Of a DNA stretch of 64,000 nucleotides, positions 56,926-64,000 are shown piece after piece. Made by a program: the position numbers and the translations under genes. A model generated the notes under the pieces. It did not search any database. It was not told the origin of the DNA and saw only the letters and a program-made list of their open reading frames with translations. The stretch comes from Bradyrhizobium ontarionense (lineage in GTDB: Bacteria; Pseudomonadota; Alphaproteobacteria; Rhizobiales; Xanthobacteraceae): the NCBI RefSeq assembly GCF_021088345.1, contig NZ_CP088156.1, forward strand, positions 2,356,001 through 2,420,000, in the 5' to 3' direction. Position 1 is the stretch's first letter; each line of letters starts with the position of its first letter.

Positions 56926-57519
56926 TCAATAGGCGTGCGCCAACGCCGGATAGCGGCGCTCGATGGCATCGAGATCGACCATGGGCTCGTGGTCTTCCAC
57001 CTCGTGGCCGATGCCGATGCTCAAAGCCTGCTCCAGCGCGGCCATGTCGATGCGCGGCGCCGCAGCGGTCGGCTCCGGCGCGATGTCCTCCTCGACCACG
57101 TAGTCCGGTTCGATGACGTAGTCCGGTTCCAGATCATCCCCGGCCAGCTCGATCTCGGCCTGAACAATGATTTCGGACTCCGCAAGGATGGTTTCGAGCG
57201 AGCGCGGCAGCTCGATCGGGCGATACGCGATCGTCTCCGACACCGCCGGGCGCGTCGGCGCCGGTGGGACGGCCGCGACCACGGACGGCGTCTGGCTGGG
57301 CACGATACTGACCGCCTCGGGTTCGACGGACAGCGCCTTCCAGGCCTGCACCGCGGCCTTGGCATGCCGGATATCGTCCAGGAGAGATTGCTCGGTGTAA
57401 TAGCGGCGCCACCGGCCGCTCTGGAACAGTTCGGTCAGATGGTCGAGCCGCCTTTCGGCGAGCGCGCACCAGCGTGCAGCCAGTTCGCGGCTGCAAGCCA
57501 CGTCCGGTCGATGTGTCAT
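56926..57519 (-). CDS. TIGR03809-type protein
   Basis: The 197-residue cytoplasmic protein has a conserved N-terminal helical part (RELAARWCALAERRLDHLTELFQSGRWRRYY, YTEQSLLDDIRHAKAAVQAWKAL in segments) followed by an acidic, Pro-rich disordered region with a repeated EPDYV motif and a short conserved end. It matches what I recall of the TIGR03809 family, found next to TIGR03808. Convergent with that gene, four bases between stops. Function unknown. Confidence 0.75.
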   Translation of the reverse strand: MTHRPDVACSRELAARWCALAERRLDHLTELFQSGRWRRYYTEQSLLDDIRHAKAAVQAWKALSVEPEAVSIVPSQTPSVVAAVPPAPTRPAVSETIAYRPIELPRSLETILAESEIIVQAEIELAGDDLEPDYVIEPDYVVEEDIAPEPTAAAPRIDMAALEQALSIGIGHEVEDHEPMVDLDAIERRYPALAHAY

Positions 57520-57950
57520 TTAGGAGCCCGTGAGAAAAGGGACGGACGCACTCGGCACGAATCAACGCAACGTGACGGGATTATTTTGTGGAAAAGGTTA
57601 ATAAAGTCTAGCTAACGCCATCTTCTTTGGGCGCCAAACCGTAGTTGTTCGGAATTCCTGGCGCATTTTTTCGCCCCGGCCGTCGCATCTCACAACGTCA
57701 GCGCGATGCTGCACGGCGACAAACAACCCGACGATGCAGAGCCGTCCAAAAATGAAAGAGCCGTCCGGGGGGACAACCGGACGGCTCGAGCCATATGGGC
57801 GCTTGGGGTGGATGGGCGCTCGCGCCGTATATAGCCTGGGGAGGGGATCACCGCTCCCACATACCTTCTGTCGTGACCGCCCCGGCACACGTTCAAAACG
57901 AGGGTGGGAATTTTCCAGCGTTCACGAAAACGTTGACGGCGTCTCTGCAG
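57520..57950. other. 431-base gap between two minus-strand genes
   Basis: No gene is supported. It holds the terminator at 57748-57787 and an AT-rich part around 57570-57680 that likely carries the promoter of the TIGR03809-type gene. Confidence 0.5.
57748..57787 (-). terminator. rho-independent terminator of the sigma/anti-sigma/subtilase transcript
   Basis: Read on the minus strand, GAGCCGTCCG and CGGACGGCTC form a perfect 10-base-pair stem (57758-57767 with 57778-57787) and are followed by TTTCATTTTT. It lies about 165 bases after the subtilase stop. Confidence 0.82.
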
Positions 57951-59657
57951 CTACTGCTGGGCTGGCAGCAGCAACGTGCCGCCGGCAGATTCACGCGAGG
58001 CCGAGGCGGCCGATGCCGGACGCAGCTCGCGCGCCGGCGCAGCCTCCTGCCCCATGTCGCGCGGCAGTTCCACCGACGGAGCGGCCGACGCCGCCGGAGC
58101 ATCCTGTGGCGACACCACCGCCTGGACCGCCGCCAGGGCATCCGCCTCGCCTGCCCCGAACAGATCGTCCCGCCCCGGCGATCCCAAATCGCGTGCAGTC
58201 CTGGTCAGCACGGTGCGGACCGTCTCCGGCTTCAGTGCCGGATTGCGTTCCAGCACCAGGGCCGCGAGCCCGCTGACATAGGCCGCGGAAAACGAGGTCC
58301 CGGAAATCACCTGATACTTGCCATCGGGCGCGGGCAGGAAGATGTCGGCGCCGGGTGCGGCGAGCGCGATGTAGTTGCCGCGGTTCGACGCCGGCAGCAG
58401 CTGATCCCTGGTATCGGTCGCGCTGACCGCGATGACGTTCGGATTGGCGGCGGGATAGAGCGGCGGCGACGTCGCGCCGGCATTGCCGGCCGCGGCGACC
58501 ATCACGATGTCCTTGGCCGCGACGGCCGCAATCGCCCGCTCGAGCAACGGGTCCTTCGGGCCGGCGAAGCTCATATTGACGATCTGCGCGCCATGCAGCG
58601 CGGCGTAGTCCAGCGCCTTGAGGATCACATAGGAGCTGCTCTCAGGGCCGCCACTCTTCTTGCCGACACCGAAGGCACGGATGGCGATGATCCGCGCATA
58701 GGGCGCGCTGCCCATCAGCCGCGCATGCGACACGATCACGCCGGCGATGCCGGTGCCGTGGACCTGCGGACCTTCGTCGGCGCCGAGTGCATCGAAAGCA
58801 TCGAACGACGCGTCGACGAATTCCGGGTGCTTGAGATCGATGCCGGAATCGATCACCGCGATCGTGACGTTCGAGCCCTGCACCAGCCTGTGGGCTTCGG
58901 GCAGCCGCAGCTTTGCCAGCGCATATTGGGCTGGATCGCCTTCTGCTCGAGGCGACATCTGCTCCTGCAGCGCATAGCGATAGTTCGGCTGCACCGAGCG
59001 CACGTCTCGAGCCGACGCGAGGGCGCGGCTCACCGTCTCCACGGATCGGCGGTCGGTCATGCGGAACAGGCCGATGGTCGCGTCGATCAGCGGAAAGGCC
59101 TGTGAGCTGACACGCTGCAGACGATGGCGGCGCGCGAGCGCGTCGGCCTGATCAGTCGAGAGGCTGCCGTCGATCTCGACGACGAGCTCGTTGGCGATGG
59201 TCTTGGGATCCGCGGCTGCGGCCGGCTCGCGGCGTTGCCCCGCCTTGGCCAACTTGCCCTTTGCCGACTTGCCCTTCGATGTCCCCACAGCCGATCCGCC
59301 CTGGCCGGCCTCGGCCGCCAATGGCGGCCGGTCGAGACACTCACCCGATGCGCTGCGATCGGCCGGCCTGCACGCGGCCTGCAGGTTCGGCGAATAGCGC
59401 GCATTCGGCAGACTCGGGCGCACGGCAACGCCCGGCAGATGCGGCGGCGGCGCGCGCAGCGCTGCGCCGGCATTAATGCTTGGCGTCCGGCTCGGGATGT
59501 TCGTGACGGTCGGCGTCCGGCTCGGGATGTTGAGGGTGGGCGAACGCAGCATCGCCTGGGCCCGGGCGCGCAAATCGCCGCCCGCGAAGGCAGCCGCGGC
59601 GACTGCGCTCAACAACGCCAGAGATCTTACGGACCGCAACAACGCGCTGAACGACAT
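57951..59657 (-). CDS. S8-family (subtilisin-like) serine protease, exported
   Basis: The 568-residue protein has a signal sequence, a Pro/Ser linker with two NIPSRTP repeats (residues 43-59), a Lys-rich stretch, an inhibitory propeptide-like region (about 156-228: ANELVVEIDGSLS to SVQPNYRY), and a subtilase domain with the triad D270 (AVIDSGID), H300 (VHGTGIAG) and S455 (SGTSFSAAYVSG), and oxyanion N392. A Pro/Ala-rich tail follows. It lies 33 bases downstream of the anti-sigma gene, so the three genes form a unit. Signal is unusual: the region after residue 25 stays basic. Confidence 0.92.
   Translation of the reverse strand: MSFSALLRSVRSLALLSAVAAAAFAGGDLRARAQAMLRSPTLNIPSRTPTVTNIPSRTPSINAGAALRAPPPHLPGVAVRPSLPNARYSPNLQAACRPADRSASGECLDRPPLAAEAGQGGSAVGTSKGKSAKGKLAKAGQRREPAAAADPKTIANELVVEIDGSLSTDQADALARRHRLQRVSSQAFPLIDATIGLFRMTDRRSVETVSRALASARDVRSVQPNYRYALQEQMSPRAEGDPAQYALAKLRLPEAHRLVQGSNVTIAVIDSGIDLKHPEFVDASFDAFDALGADEGPQVHGTGIAGVIVSHARLMGSAPYARIIAIRAFGVGKKSGGPESSSYVILKALDYAALHGAQIVNMSFAGPKDPLLERAIAAVAAKDIVMVAAAGNAGATSPPLYPAANPNVIAVSATDTRDQLLPASNRGNYIALAAPGADIFLPAPDGKYQVISGTSFSAAYVSGLAALVLERNPALKPETVRTVLTRTARDLGSPGRDDLFGAGEADALAAVQAVVSPQDAPAASAAPSVELPRDMGQEAAPARELRPASAASASRESAGGTLLLPAQQ
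59482..59531. repeat. 20-base direct repeat within the subtilase gene
   Basis: GGCGTCCGGCTCGGGATGTT occurs at 59482-59501 and 59512-59531. It codes, on the minus strand, for the duplicated NIPSRTP linker motif of the protease. Confidence 0.9.
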
Positions 59658-59690
59658 GGAGCCTCCGAATGACCGCTCGGACGGCGCAGG

Positions 59691-60554
59691 CTATGGCGCA
59701 GCCACCGCGAGATTGACGATCTTCTCCCGTGACAGCCGTTCGATCAGGCCGTCGGCCTCCGCCTTCGACAGCGGCCGGTCGCCGAGCTGCAGCTTGAACA
59801 GGCCGCCCCTGGCACTTTCGAGGATCGACGCCTGATAGCCGTCCAGAAGCGCCGTGATGTCGGCAATGCGCGCATCGGGCGCGAACCGCACCAGCGCGTG
59901 CACCGGGGCAGCCGGCGCTGCCGGCTGCGGTCCGAGACCGCGGATCAAGGGAGCGGCGGGCGCCGGGGCTTCGGCCACGCGGGAACGCGCCATGCTCTCG
60001 GCCGCCCGCTCCGGCGGAGCCGGCGCAACGGCGCTCGGCGGCGGCGCAGCAACCTTGGGAGCAGCAGCGTCGGGCCTGGCCACCGGCTCACTGGCCGCAA
60101 CCTTGTCCTGGCTGAGCGAGGCGGTCTGATAGGTCGCGGTCTGCGACCGCATCAGCACCGCGCTGATGACCCCGGCCTGCACAAGCACCAGAAGCGCGCC
60201 GAGGCTCACCGTCCAGGCCAATGTGCGCGGCGACAGGCTGTCGACGAAATCCATCAGGCGGGCGCGGACGCCGCGCGACACCGCCGGCTTCTGCACCGGA
60301 TCCGCATCGATCGCAGCGAACAGCTTGTGCATCGCCCGCATCGACGGCGCACCGAGGCTTTCGTTGAGCGCGATGGTCTCGGCGTACTCGCTCTGAATCT
60401 CGGCGTATTGCTTGGCGAGTTCGGGATCGGCGGCGAGAGCCTCCTCGACGCGGCGCACGTCACGCGCGTTCAGCGTGCCGGCAGCGTACCACGGCAGCAG
60501 CAGTTCGATTTCACCGGGCTCGTACTCCAGCATCTTCTTGCCCAAAGCCATCAT
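59691..60554 (-). CDS. transmembrane anti-sigma factor with propeptide-like periplasmic domain
   Basis: The 287-residue protein has a zinc-free anti-sigma N-terminal domain (IELLLPWYAAGTLNARDVRRVEEAL, residues 16-40), one membrane helix at about 113-134, an Ala/Pro-rich linker (155-218) and a compact C-terminal domain (219-285). The latter has the order strand-helix-strand-strand-helix-strand (HALVRFA, IADITALLDGY, ASILES, LFKLQLG, KAEADGLIERLS, IVNLAVA), like the S8 propeptide fold. The start overlaps the sigma gene stop (ATGA). It should hold the sigma factor at the membrane until a periplasmic signal releases it. Confidence 0.85.
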   Translation of the reverse strand: MMALGKKMLEYEPGEIELLLPWYAAGTLNARDVRRVEEALAADPELAKQYAEIQSEYAETIALNESLGAPSMRAMHKLFAAIDADPVQKPAVSRGVRARLMDFVDSLSPRTLAWTVSLGALLVLVQAGVISAVLMRSQTATYQTASLSQDKVAASEPVARPDAAAPKVAAPPPSAVAPAPPERAAESMARSRVAEAPAPAAPLIRGLGPQPAAPAAPVHALVRFAPDARIADITALLDGYQASILESARGGLFKLQLGDRPLSKAEADGLIERLSREKIVNLAVAAP

Positions 60555-61120
60555 GGCCAGCCTCGCTCAATGCCGGCCGCCTTCAGGAGTTCGGCCAGTT
60601 TCTTTCGCGCATAGAACAGGCGCGTCTTGACGGTGTTCTCCGGAATTCCGACGATCTCGGCCACCTCCTCCACGGACTTCTCGTGGTAGTAGACGAGATC
60701 GACGATCTCCCGGTGGTCAGGCGAAAGCGCCGTCAGGCACTTGCGCAATGCTTCCCCGGTATTCTTCTTCTGGACCGCAACCTCCGGATCGTCGGACGTG
60801 TCCTCGATCGCATTCGCGGCCTCGTCTTCCAGCTCAACGTCCTTGCGGCGCCGAAGTGCCGAGAGAGCCTTGAACCGCGTGATCGCCAGGAGCCAGGTGG
60901 AGACGGCAGAACGGCCCTCGAACTTGCCAGCCTGACGCCACACATCGAGAAAGACCTCGCTGATGAGGTCTTCAGCAGCCTGTTCGTTCCGTACGAGCCT
61001 GAGCCCGAAACGGTACACCCTGACATGGTGCCGTCCGTAGAGCACCTGCATGGCGAGCCGGTCGCCTTGAGCGATCCGGGCAATCAGGGTTTCATCTGAC
61101 GCCGCTGCTGTCACGCTCAA
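60551..61120 (-). CDS. ECF-type RNA polymerase sigma factor
   Basis: A protein of about 189 residues with sigma region 2 (DETLIARIAQGDRLAMQVLYGRHHVRVYRFGLRLV, then AAEDLISEVFLDVWRQAGKFEGRSAVSTWLLAITRFKAL in segments) and region 4 (LTALSPDHREIVDLVYYHEKSVEEVAEIVGIPENTVKTRLFYARKKLAELL in segments). The start is uncertain: TTG at 61120 or GTG at 61114, both near SVTAAASDETL; the open frame runs on to 61228 but that part has no likeness. It is coupled by a four-base overlap to its anti-sigma factor. Confidence 0.92.
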   Translation of the reverse strand: MSVTAAASDETLIARIAQGDRLAMQVLYGRHHVRVYRFGLRLVRNEQAAEDLISEVFLDVWRQAGKFEGRSAVSTWLLAITRFKALSALRRRKDVELEDEAANAIEDTSDDPEVAVQKKNTGEALRKCLTALSPDHREIVDLVYYHEKSVEEVAEIVGIPENTVKTRLFYARKKLAELLKAAGIERGWP

Positions 61121-61440
61121 TGGCCGTCTCGCAAAGTTGGTCGGGAGGAACGAGCTTGCGGTTCGAATACAACCGCAAAATTCTTGAAAATACCGGAAAG
61201 ATACGTCCCCAAGTGTGAGCTGGCGCACAGACCTGCAGATTTTCGCGCCTCAGCCCGGTCGACGGCGACCGGTGTGTTCCCGCCTGCCATGTTGCGCCCA
61301 ATCCCTGCCACGGCCGCTCCGGAATCCGTGAATTCCGGGCCACGGCAATACGCCCGCGTGTCGTCGTCCCAGTTGCATAGATACCAAAGCTAAAGGCTTT
61401 CCCACGTAGATTTTTGCCCGGCGATCCGATTTGCGAACAA
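61121..61440. promoter_or_regulatory. divergent region, sigma operon and diguanylate cyclase
   Basis: No gene is supported in these 320 bases. On the plus strand GGAAC at about 61147 followed by GAATAC might be part of an ECF-type promoter, but the -10 match is poor. Both flanking genes must have promoters here. Confidence 0.4.
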
Positions 61441-62589
61441 ATGGGCACCATGGCACCGCCTCTTTCGATACCGCTCGTTGCCGAGGCGGGCGGCTCGACG
61501 TCGCCTTCGCCGGCCGACCTGCGCGTCCGACGTGCCGGCCGGCGCCGCCAGATGCTGGCGATGACCGCAGGCTGCTACCTGATCGATGCGATCATCCTCC
61601 TGATCTATGCGCAGGCGGGCACCGTGCCGGTCACGATTGCGCCGGCCTACGCGGCAATTGGAATTCTCACCGTCGCCTTTTGGACCACGCTGTCGGAGAG
61701 CGGCTTCAACGACCGCTTCAGGGACCACTATCTGGTCGTGCCGCAATCGTTGATCAGCATGATGGTCACGGTCGCGTTCTGCTACATCGCGCCGGAAGTC
61801 AGCATCCTCTTCCTCTGCACCCTCTACATCGTCGTCGGCTTCAGCTCGCTCCGGGCGACCCCGCGCCAGACCGCGGTGTGCTGGACGTTCCTGGCGCTCG
61901 GGCTGGCCGGATTGTTCCTGCTGACCGACAAGCCGCTCGGCATGCCGCACGACAACGGGCTGGAGCGGCTCGCGACACTGCTGGTGTTCCTCCTCACCAT
62001 CGCCGGCTGCATGTTCCTGGGCATCTTCTCGAGCGCGCTGCGCGAGACGCTGTATCAACGCGGCATGAAGCTGAAAGAGGCCTATCGCCGCATCGAGGAG
62101 CTGGCAGAGATCGACGAGCTGACCGGCGCGTTGAACCGGCGCTCCATCATGCAGGTGCTGGACGAGGCGATGGCGCAGGCGCGGCAGAACGGCACCCCCT
62201 GCTCGATCGTGCTGATCGATCTCGACTGGTTCAAGCGCATCAACGATGCGCATGGTCATCCGACCGGCGACGACGTGCTGCGGACCTTCGCCATCACGAT
62301 GTTCGCCAACATCCGCGGCGGTGACCGTTTCGGCCGTTATGGCGGCGAGGAATTCCTGCTGGTGCTACCCGGCGCGCCGGCGGACGCCGCAACACGGCTC
62401 GCCGAACGCCTGCGCCAGATCATCGCCGGCCTCGACTGGAGCGCGTTCTCCGCCGGCCTGCAGGTCACGTTCTCAGCCGGGGTTGCGGCGCCGCGCGGCG
62501 ACGAGACGACCGACTCGCTGCTCGCCCGGGCCGATCGCGCGCTCTACGACTCGAAGGCCCAGGGACGCAATCGCGTCACCAGCGCCTGA
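61441..62589 (+). CDS. membrane diguanylate cyclase (GGEEF)
   Basis: The 382-residue protein has six membrane helices (about residues 35-205) and a C-terminal GGDEF-type domain: IDELTGALNRRSIMQVL, SIVLIDLDWFKRINDAHGHPTGDDVL, and the active site RYGGEEFLLVLPG. It should make cyclic di-GMP. Start 61441 is chosen over a non-ATG start at 61414; the ATG at 61450 is also possible. A DUF2336 gene follows after 27 bases, likely the same transcript. Confidence 0.9.
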   Translation: MGTMAPPLSIPLVAEAGGSTSPSPADLRVRRAGRRRQMLAMTAGCYLIDAIILLIYAQAGTVPVTIAPAYAAIGILTVAFWTTLSESGFNDRFRDHYLVVPQSLISMMVTVAFCYIAPEVSILFLCTLYIVVGFSSLRATPRQTAVCWTFLALGLAGLFLLTDKPLGMPHDNGLERLATLLVFLLTIAGCMFLGIFSSALRETLYQRGMKLKEAYRRIEELAEIDELTGALNRRSIMQVLDEAMAQARQNGTPCSIVLIDLDWFKRINDAHGHPTGDDVLRTFAITMFANIRGGDRFGRYGGEEFLLVLPGAPADAATRLAERLRQIIAGLDWSAFSAGLQVTFSAGVAAPRGDETTDSLLARADRALYDSKAQGRNRVTSA

Positions 62590-62616
62590 CCGGGTCCGCA
62601 AATTGCCTCGGCCACG

Positions 62617-63726
62617 ATGAGCTCGACACCCACACCCAACGAAAGCCTGCTCGACGAGCTGCAGGACACGCTCGCGCACGGCACCGTTGCGCGCAGGGTC
62701 GAGACCCTGCGCAGGGTGACGGACCTGTTCGTCGACGGCGCCGTCGACTTCGCCGAGGACCAGATTGCGCTGTTCGACGACGTCTTCGAATGCCTGATCG
62801 ACCACATCGAGACCTCGGCCCGGGCGCTGCTCGCGACCCGGCTGGCGCCGCACGACCGCGCGCCGCCGCGGACGCTGCGCCGGCTGGCCGACGACGATGC
62901 GATCGAGGTCGCCGGTCCGGTGCTGTCGAGATCCGAACGGCTCGATGAGGCCGCGCTGATCAGGACGGCGCAGACCAAGAGCCAGGCCCATCTGCTCGCG
63001 ATCTCGATCCGCCGCGTGCTGAGCCGGGCCGTCACCGACATCCTGCTGATGCGCGGCAACGACCAGGTGATCCACAGCACCGTCAGCAATCCGGGCGCGG
63101 ATCTGTCGGGGCGCAGCTTCGACACGCTCATCGATCGCGCGGCGCTCGACGAGGGCCTGGCCGCATGTCTCGCGATGCGCCCCAACCTGCCGCGCCATCT
63201 GTTTCTGAGACTGGTGTCCAAGGCGTCCGCCACGGTCCGCGCCCGGCTCGAAGCTGCCAACCCCGATTTGGCGCAGGAGGTCTCTTCGGCGGTACGGACG
63301 GCGGGCCGGCGCGCGCGGTCGAGTGCGGTGGCACTGACCAGCCAGACGGAGATCGCGCACGCGCTGGTGCGCTCGCTGCATGCCGATGGCCGGCTCGACG
63401 ACCAGCTGGTCGCGCGATTCACCGGGGCGCGAAAGTTCGACGAGGCCAACGCCGCGGTCGCCGCCATGGCCAACGTGCCGATCGCGGTGGCCGAGAGCAT
63501 CATGATCGAAAGCCGCGCCGAGGGCGTGATGATCCTCGCCAAGGTCGCAGGCCTGTCATGGCCGACGGTCGAGTCGATCATCCTGATGCGGGATGAACTG
63601 GCGGGCGCGGCAGCGACCGATCTCGTCGCCAGCAGGGCCACCTATGAGCGGCTGCGGCGGTCCACCGCGCAGCAGGTGCTGCGCTTCCACCGCGTCCAGG
63701 AAGCCGCCACGCCGATGCGGGCCTGA
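62617..63726 (+). CDS. DUF2336 domain protein
   Basis: The 369-residue protein is a full-length DUF2336 member: LLDELQDTLAHGTVARRVETLRRVTDLFVDGAVDFAEDQIALFDDVFECLIDHIE in segments, then HDRAPPRTLRRLADDDAIEVAGPVLSRSERLDEAALI and a helical-repeat body resembling HEAT repeats. It is a second copy in the window, but longer than that at 23123. Co-transcription with a diguanylate cyclase suggests a link to c-di-GMP signalling. Function unknown. Confidence 0.88.
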   Translation: MSSTPTPNESLLDELQDTLAHGTVARRVETLRRVTDLFVDGAVDFAEDQIALFDDVFECLIDHIETSARALLATRLAPHDRAPPRTLRRLADDDAIEVAGPVLSRSERLDEAALIRTAQTKSQAHLLAISIRRVLSRAVTDILLMRGNDQVIHSTVSNPGADLSGRSFDTLIDRAALDEGLAACLAMRPNLPRHLFLRLVSKASATVRARLEAANPDLAQEVSSAVRTAGRRARSSAVALTSQTEIAHALVRSLHADGRLDDQLVARFTGARKFDEANAAVAAMANVPIAVAESIMIESRAEGVMILAKVAGLSWPTVESIILMRDELAGAAATDLVASRATYERLRRSTAQQVLRFHRVQEAATPMRA

Positions 63727-63733
63727 GCTGGGC

Positions 63734-64000
63734 TCAGTAGCGCAGCACGCGCGCACCGATCAGGGCGCCGAGCCCGGCGACGATGAGCGTCGCGACGGTG
63801 TACCAGGTCGCGACGAACAGCGGCGAATCATCGACGCAATGCGCCGCATACAGCGTCGCGGCGACGCCGGCCGAGACGAGCCCGGCAATCGCGCCCGCCG
63901 TGGCAGGGCGCGACGGCGCGCCGTGGCGCAGGCCGAACAGCGAAGCCGCCAGAAGCGGCAGCGACAGCACCGGAATGGCGCTCACGCACAGCATCGAATT
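63734..64000 (-). CDS. NrsF-type (DUF1109) anti-sigma protein, C-terminal part
   Basis: The gene runs off the right edge. The visible 88 or so codons cover the last two or three helices of a six-helix membrane protein. The family signature is present: LYAAHCVDDSPLFVATWYTVATLIV, in parts, with the conserved His-Cys and Asp-Ser before the last helix. NrsF proteins hold an ECF sigma factor at the membrane and respond to oxidative or metal stress. The partner sigma gene would lie beyond 64000. Convergent with the DUF2336 gene, seven bases apart. Confidence 0.85.
   Translation of the reverse strand, partial: NSMLCVSAIPVLSLPLLAASLFGLRHGAPSRPATAGAIAGLVSAGVAATLYAAHCVDDSPLFVATWYTVATLIVAGLGALIGARVLRY

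Noticed and set aside
61140..61180. T-loop-like GGTTCGAATAC as part of a tRNA
   Set aside because: No acceptor stem, anticodon arm or CCA-adjacent pairing could be found around it.

Overview
The window looks like a chromosomal, housekeeping-rich stretch of a GC-rich alphaproteobacterium of the Nitrobacteraceae, most likely Bradyrhizobium or a close relative. This rests on the types of genes seen: an Omp2-type porin, MucR, DUF2336 proteins, DUF1491, a TIGR03808/TIGR03809-type pair, a partial NrsF-type anti-sigma protein, a ROSE-type RNA thermometer on a small heat-shock gene, and CtrA-type TTAA-N7-TTAA sites. I see no rRNA, tRNA, CRISPR array, prophage or intact insertion sequence.

Layout. 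0.2-5.4 kb: a 50-residue membrane protein, Ku, a LysR regulator, a porin with a clear terminator, and a lone Flp pilin. 5.8-9.0 kb: thymidine/AMP phosphorylase-type enzyme and a beta-CASP metallo-hydrolase. 9.2-13.2 kb: a two-gene envelope operon (BON-repeat/OmpA protein, then a membrane protein with a 210-residue Ala/Glu/Lys helix repeat and two helix-hairpin-helix modules). 13.2-20.1 kb: REP-like palindrome, MFS exporter, YcgN protein, penicillin-binding protein 1A, a DUF1214/DUF1254 pair and a CYTH protein. 20.2-28.9 kb: acetate CoA-transferase, a lipoprotein, a DUF2336 gene behind two perfect CtrA boxes, DUF1491, a sensor kinase coupled to a peptidoglycan-binding protein, DUF5330, SufE and MucR. 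29-34.6 kb: two membrane proteins, a semialdehyde dehydrogenase and a class II aldolase.

34.6-37.9 kb is a stress cluster: Hsp20 with a ROSE leader, two small proteins, a decayed groES/groEL relic and an HtrA-type periplasmic protease. 38-43.7 kb holds a diguanylate cyclase, an M20 peptidase, a GT87-type mannosyltransferase-like protein and a HerA-like ATPase. 44.4-46.7 kb is a helix-hairpin-helix protein and the overlapping folate genes folP-folB-folK. 46.7-54.5 kb is the propionyl-CoA (methylmalonyl-CoA mutase) region: small subunit, a GFA-family protein, large subunit, then the MeaB chaperone and a pyroglutamyl peptidase. 54.5-57.5 kb carries a cupin, a GlsB-type membrane protein and the TIGR03808/TIGR03809 pair. 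57.9-61.2 kb is an ECF sigma, anti-sigma and subtilase module. 61.4-63.7 kb pairs a second diguanylate cyclase with a second DUF2336 protein, and the window ends inside a NrsF-type gene.

Most notable points: (1) the anti-sigma factor next to the subtilase has a periplasmic C-terminal domain whose strand/helix pattern matches the protease's own propeptide, suggesting a protease-sensing sigma circuit; (2) the envelope operon at 9.2-13.2 kb joins a peptidoglycan-binding OmpA protein to a membrane protein with a very long rigid helix and tandem HhH modules; (3) an unannotated groESL relic lies between Hsp20 and HtrA; (4) two perfect CtrA sites precede one of the two DUF2336 genes.
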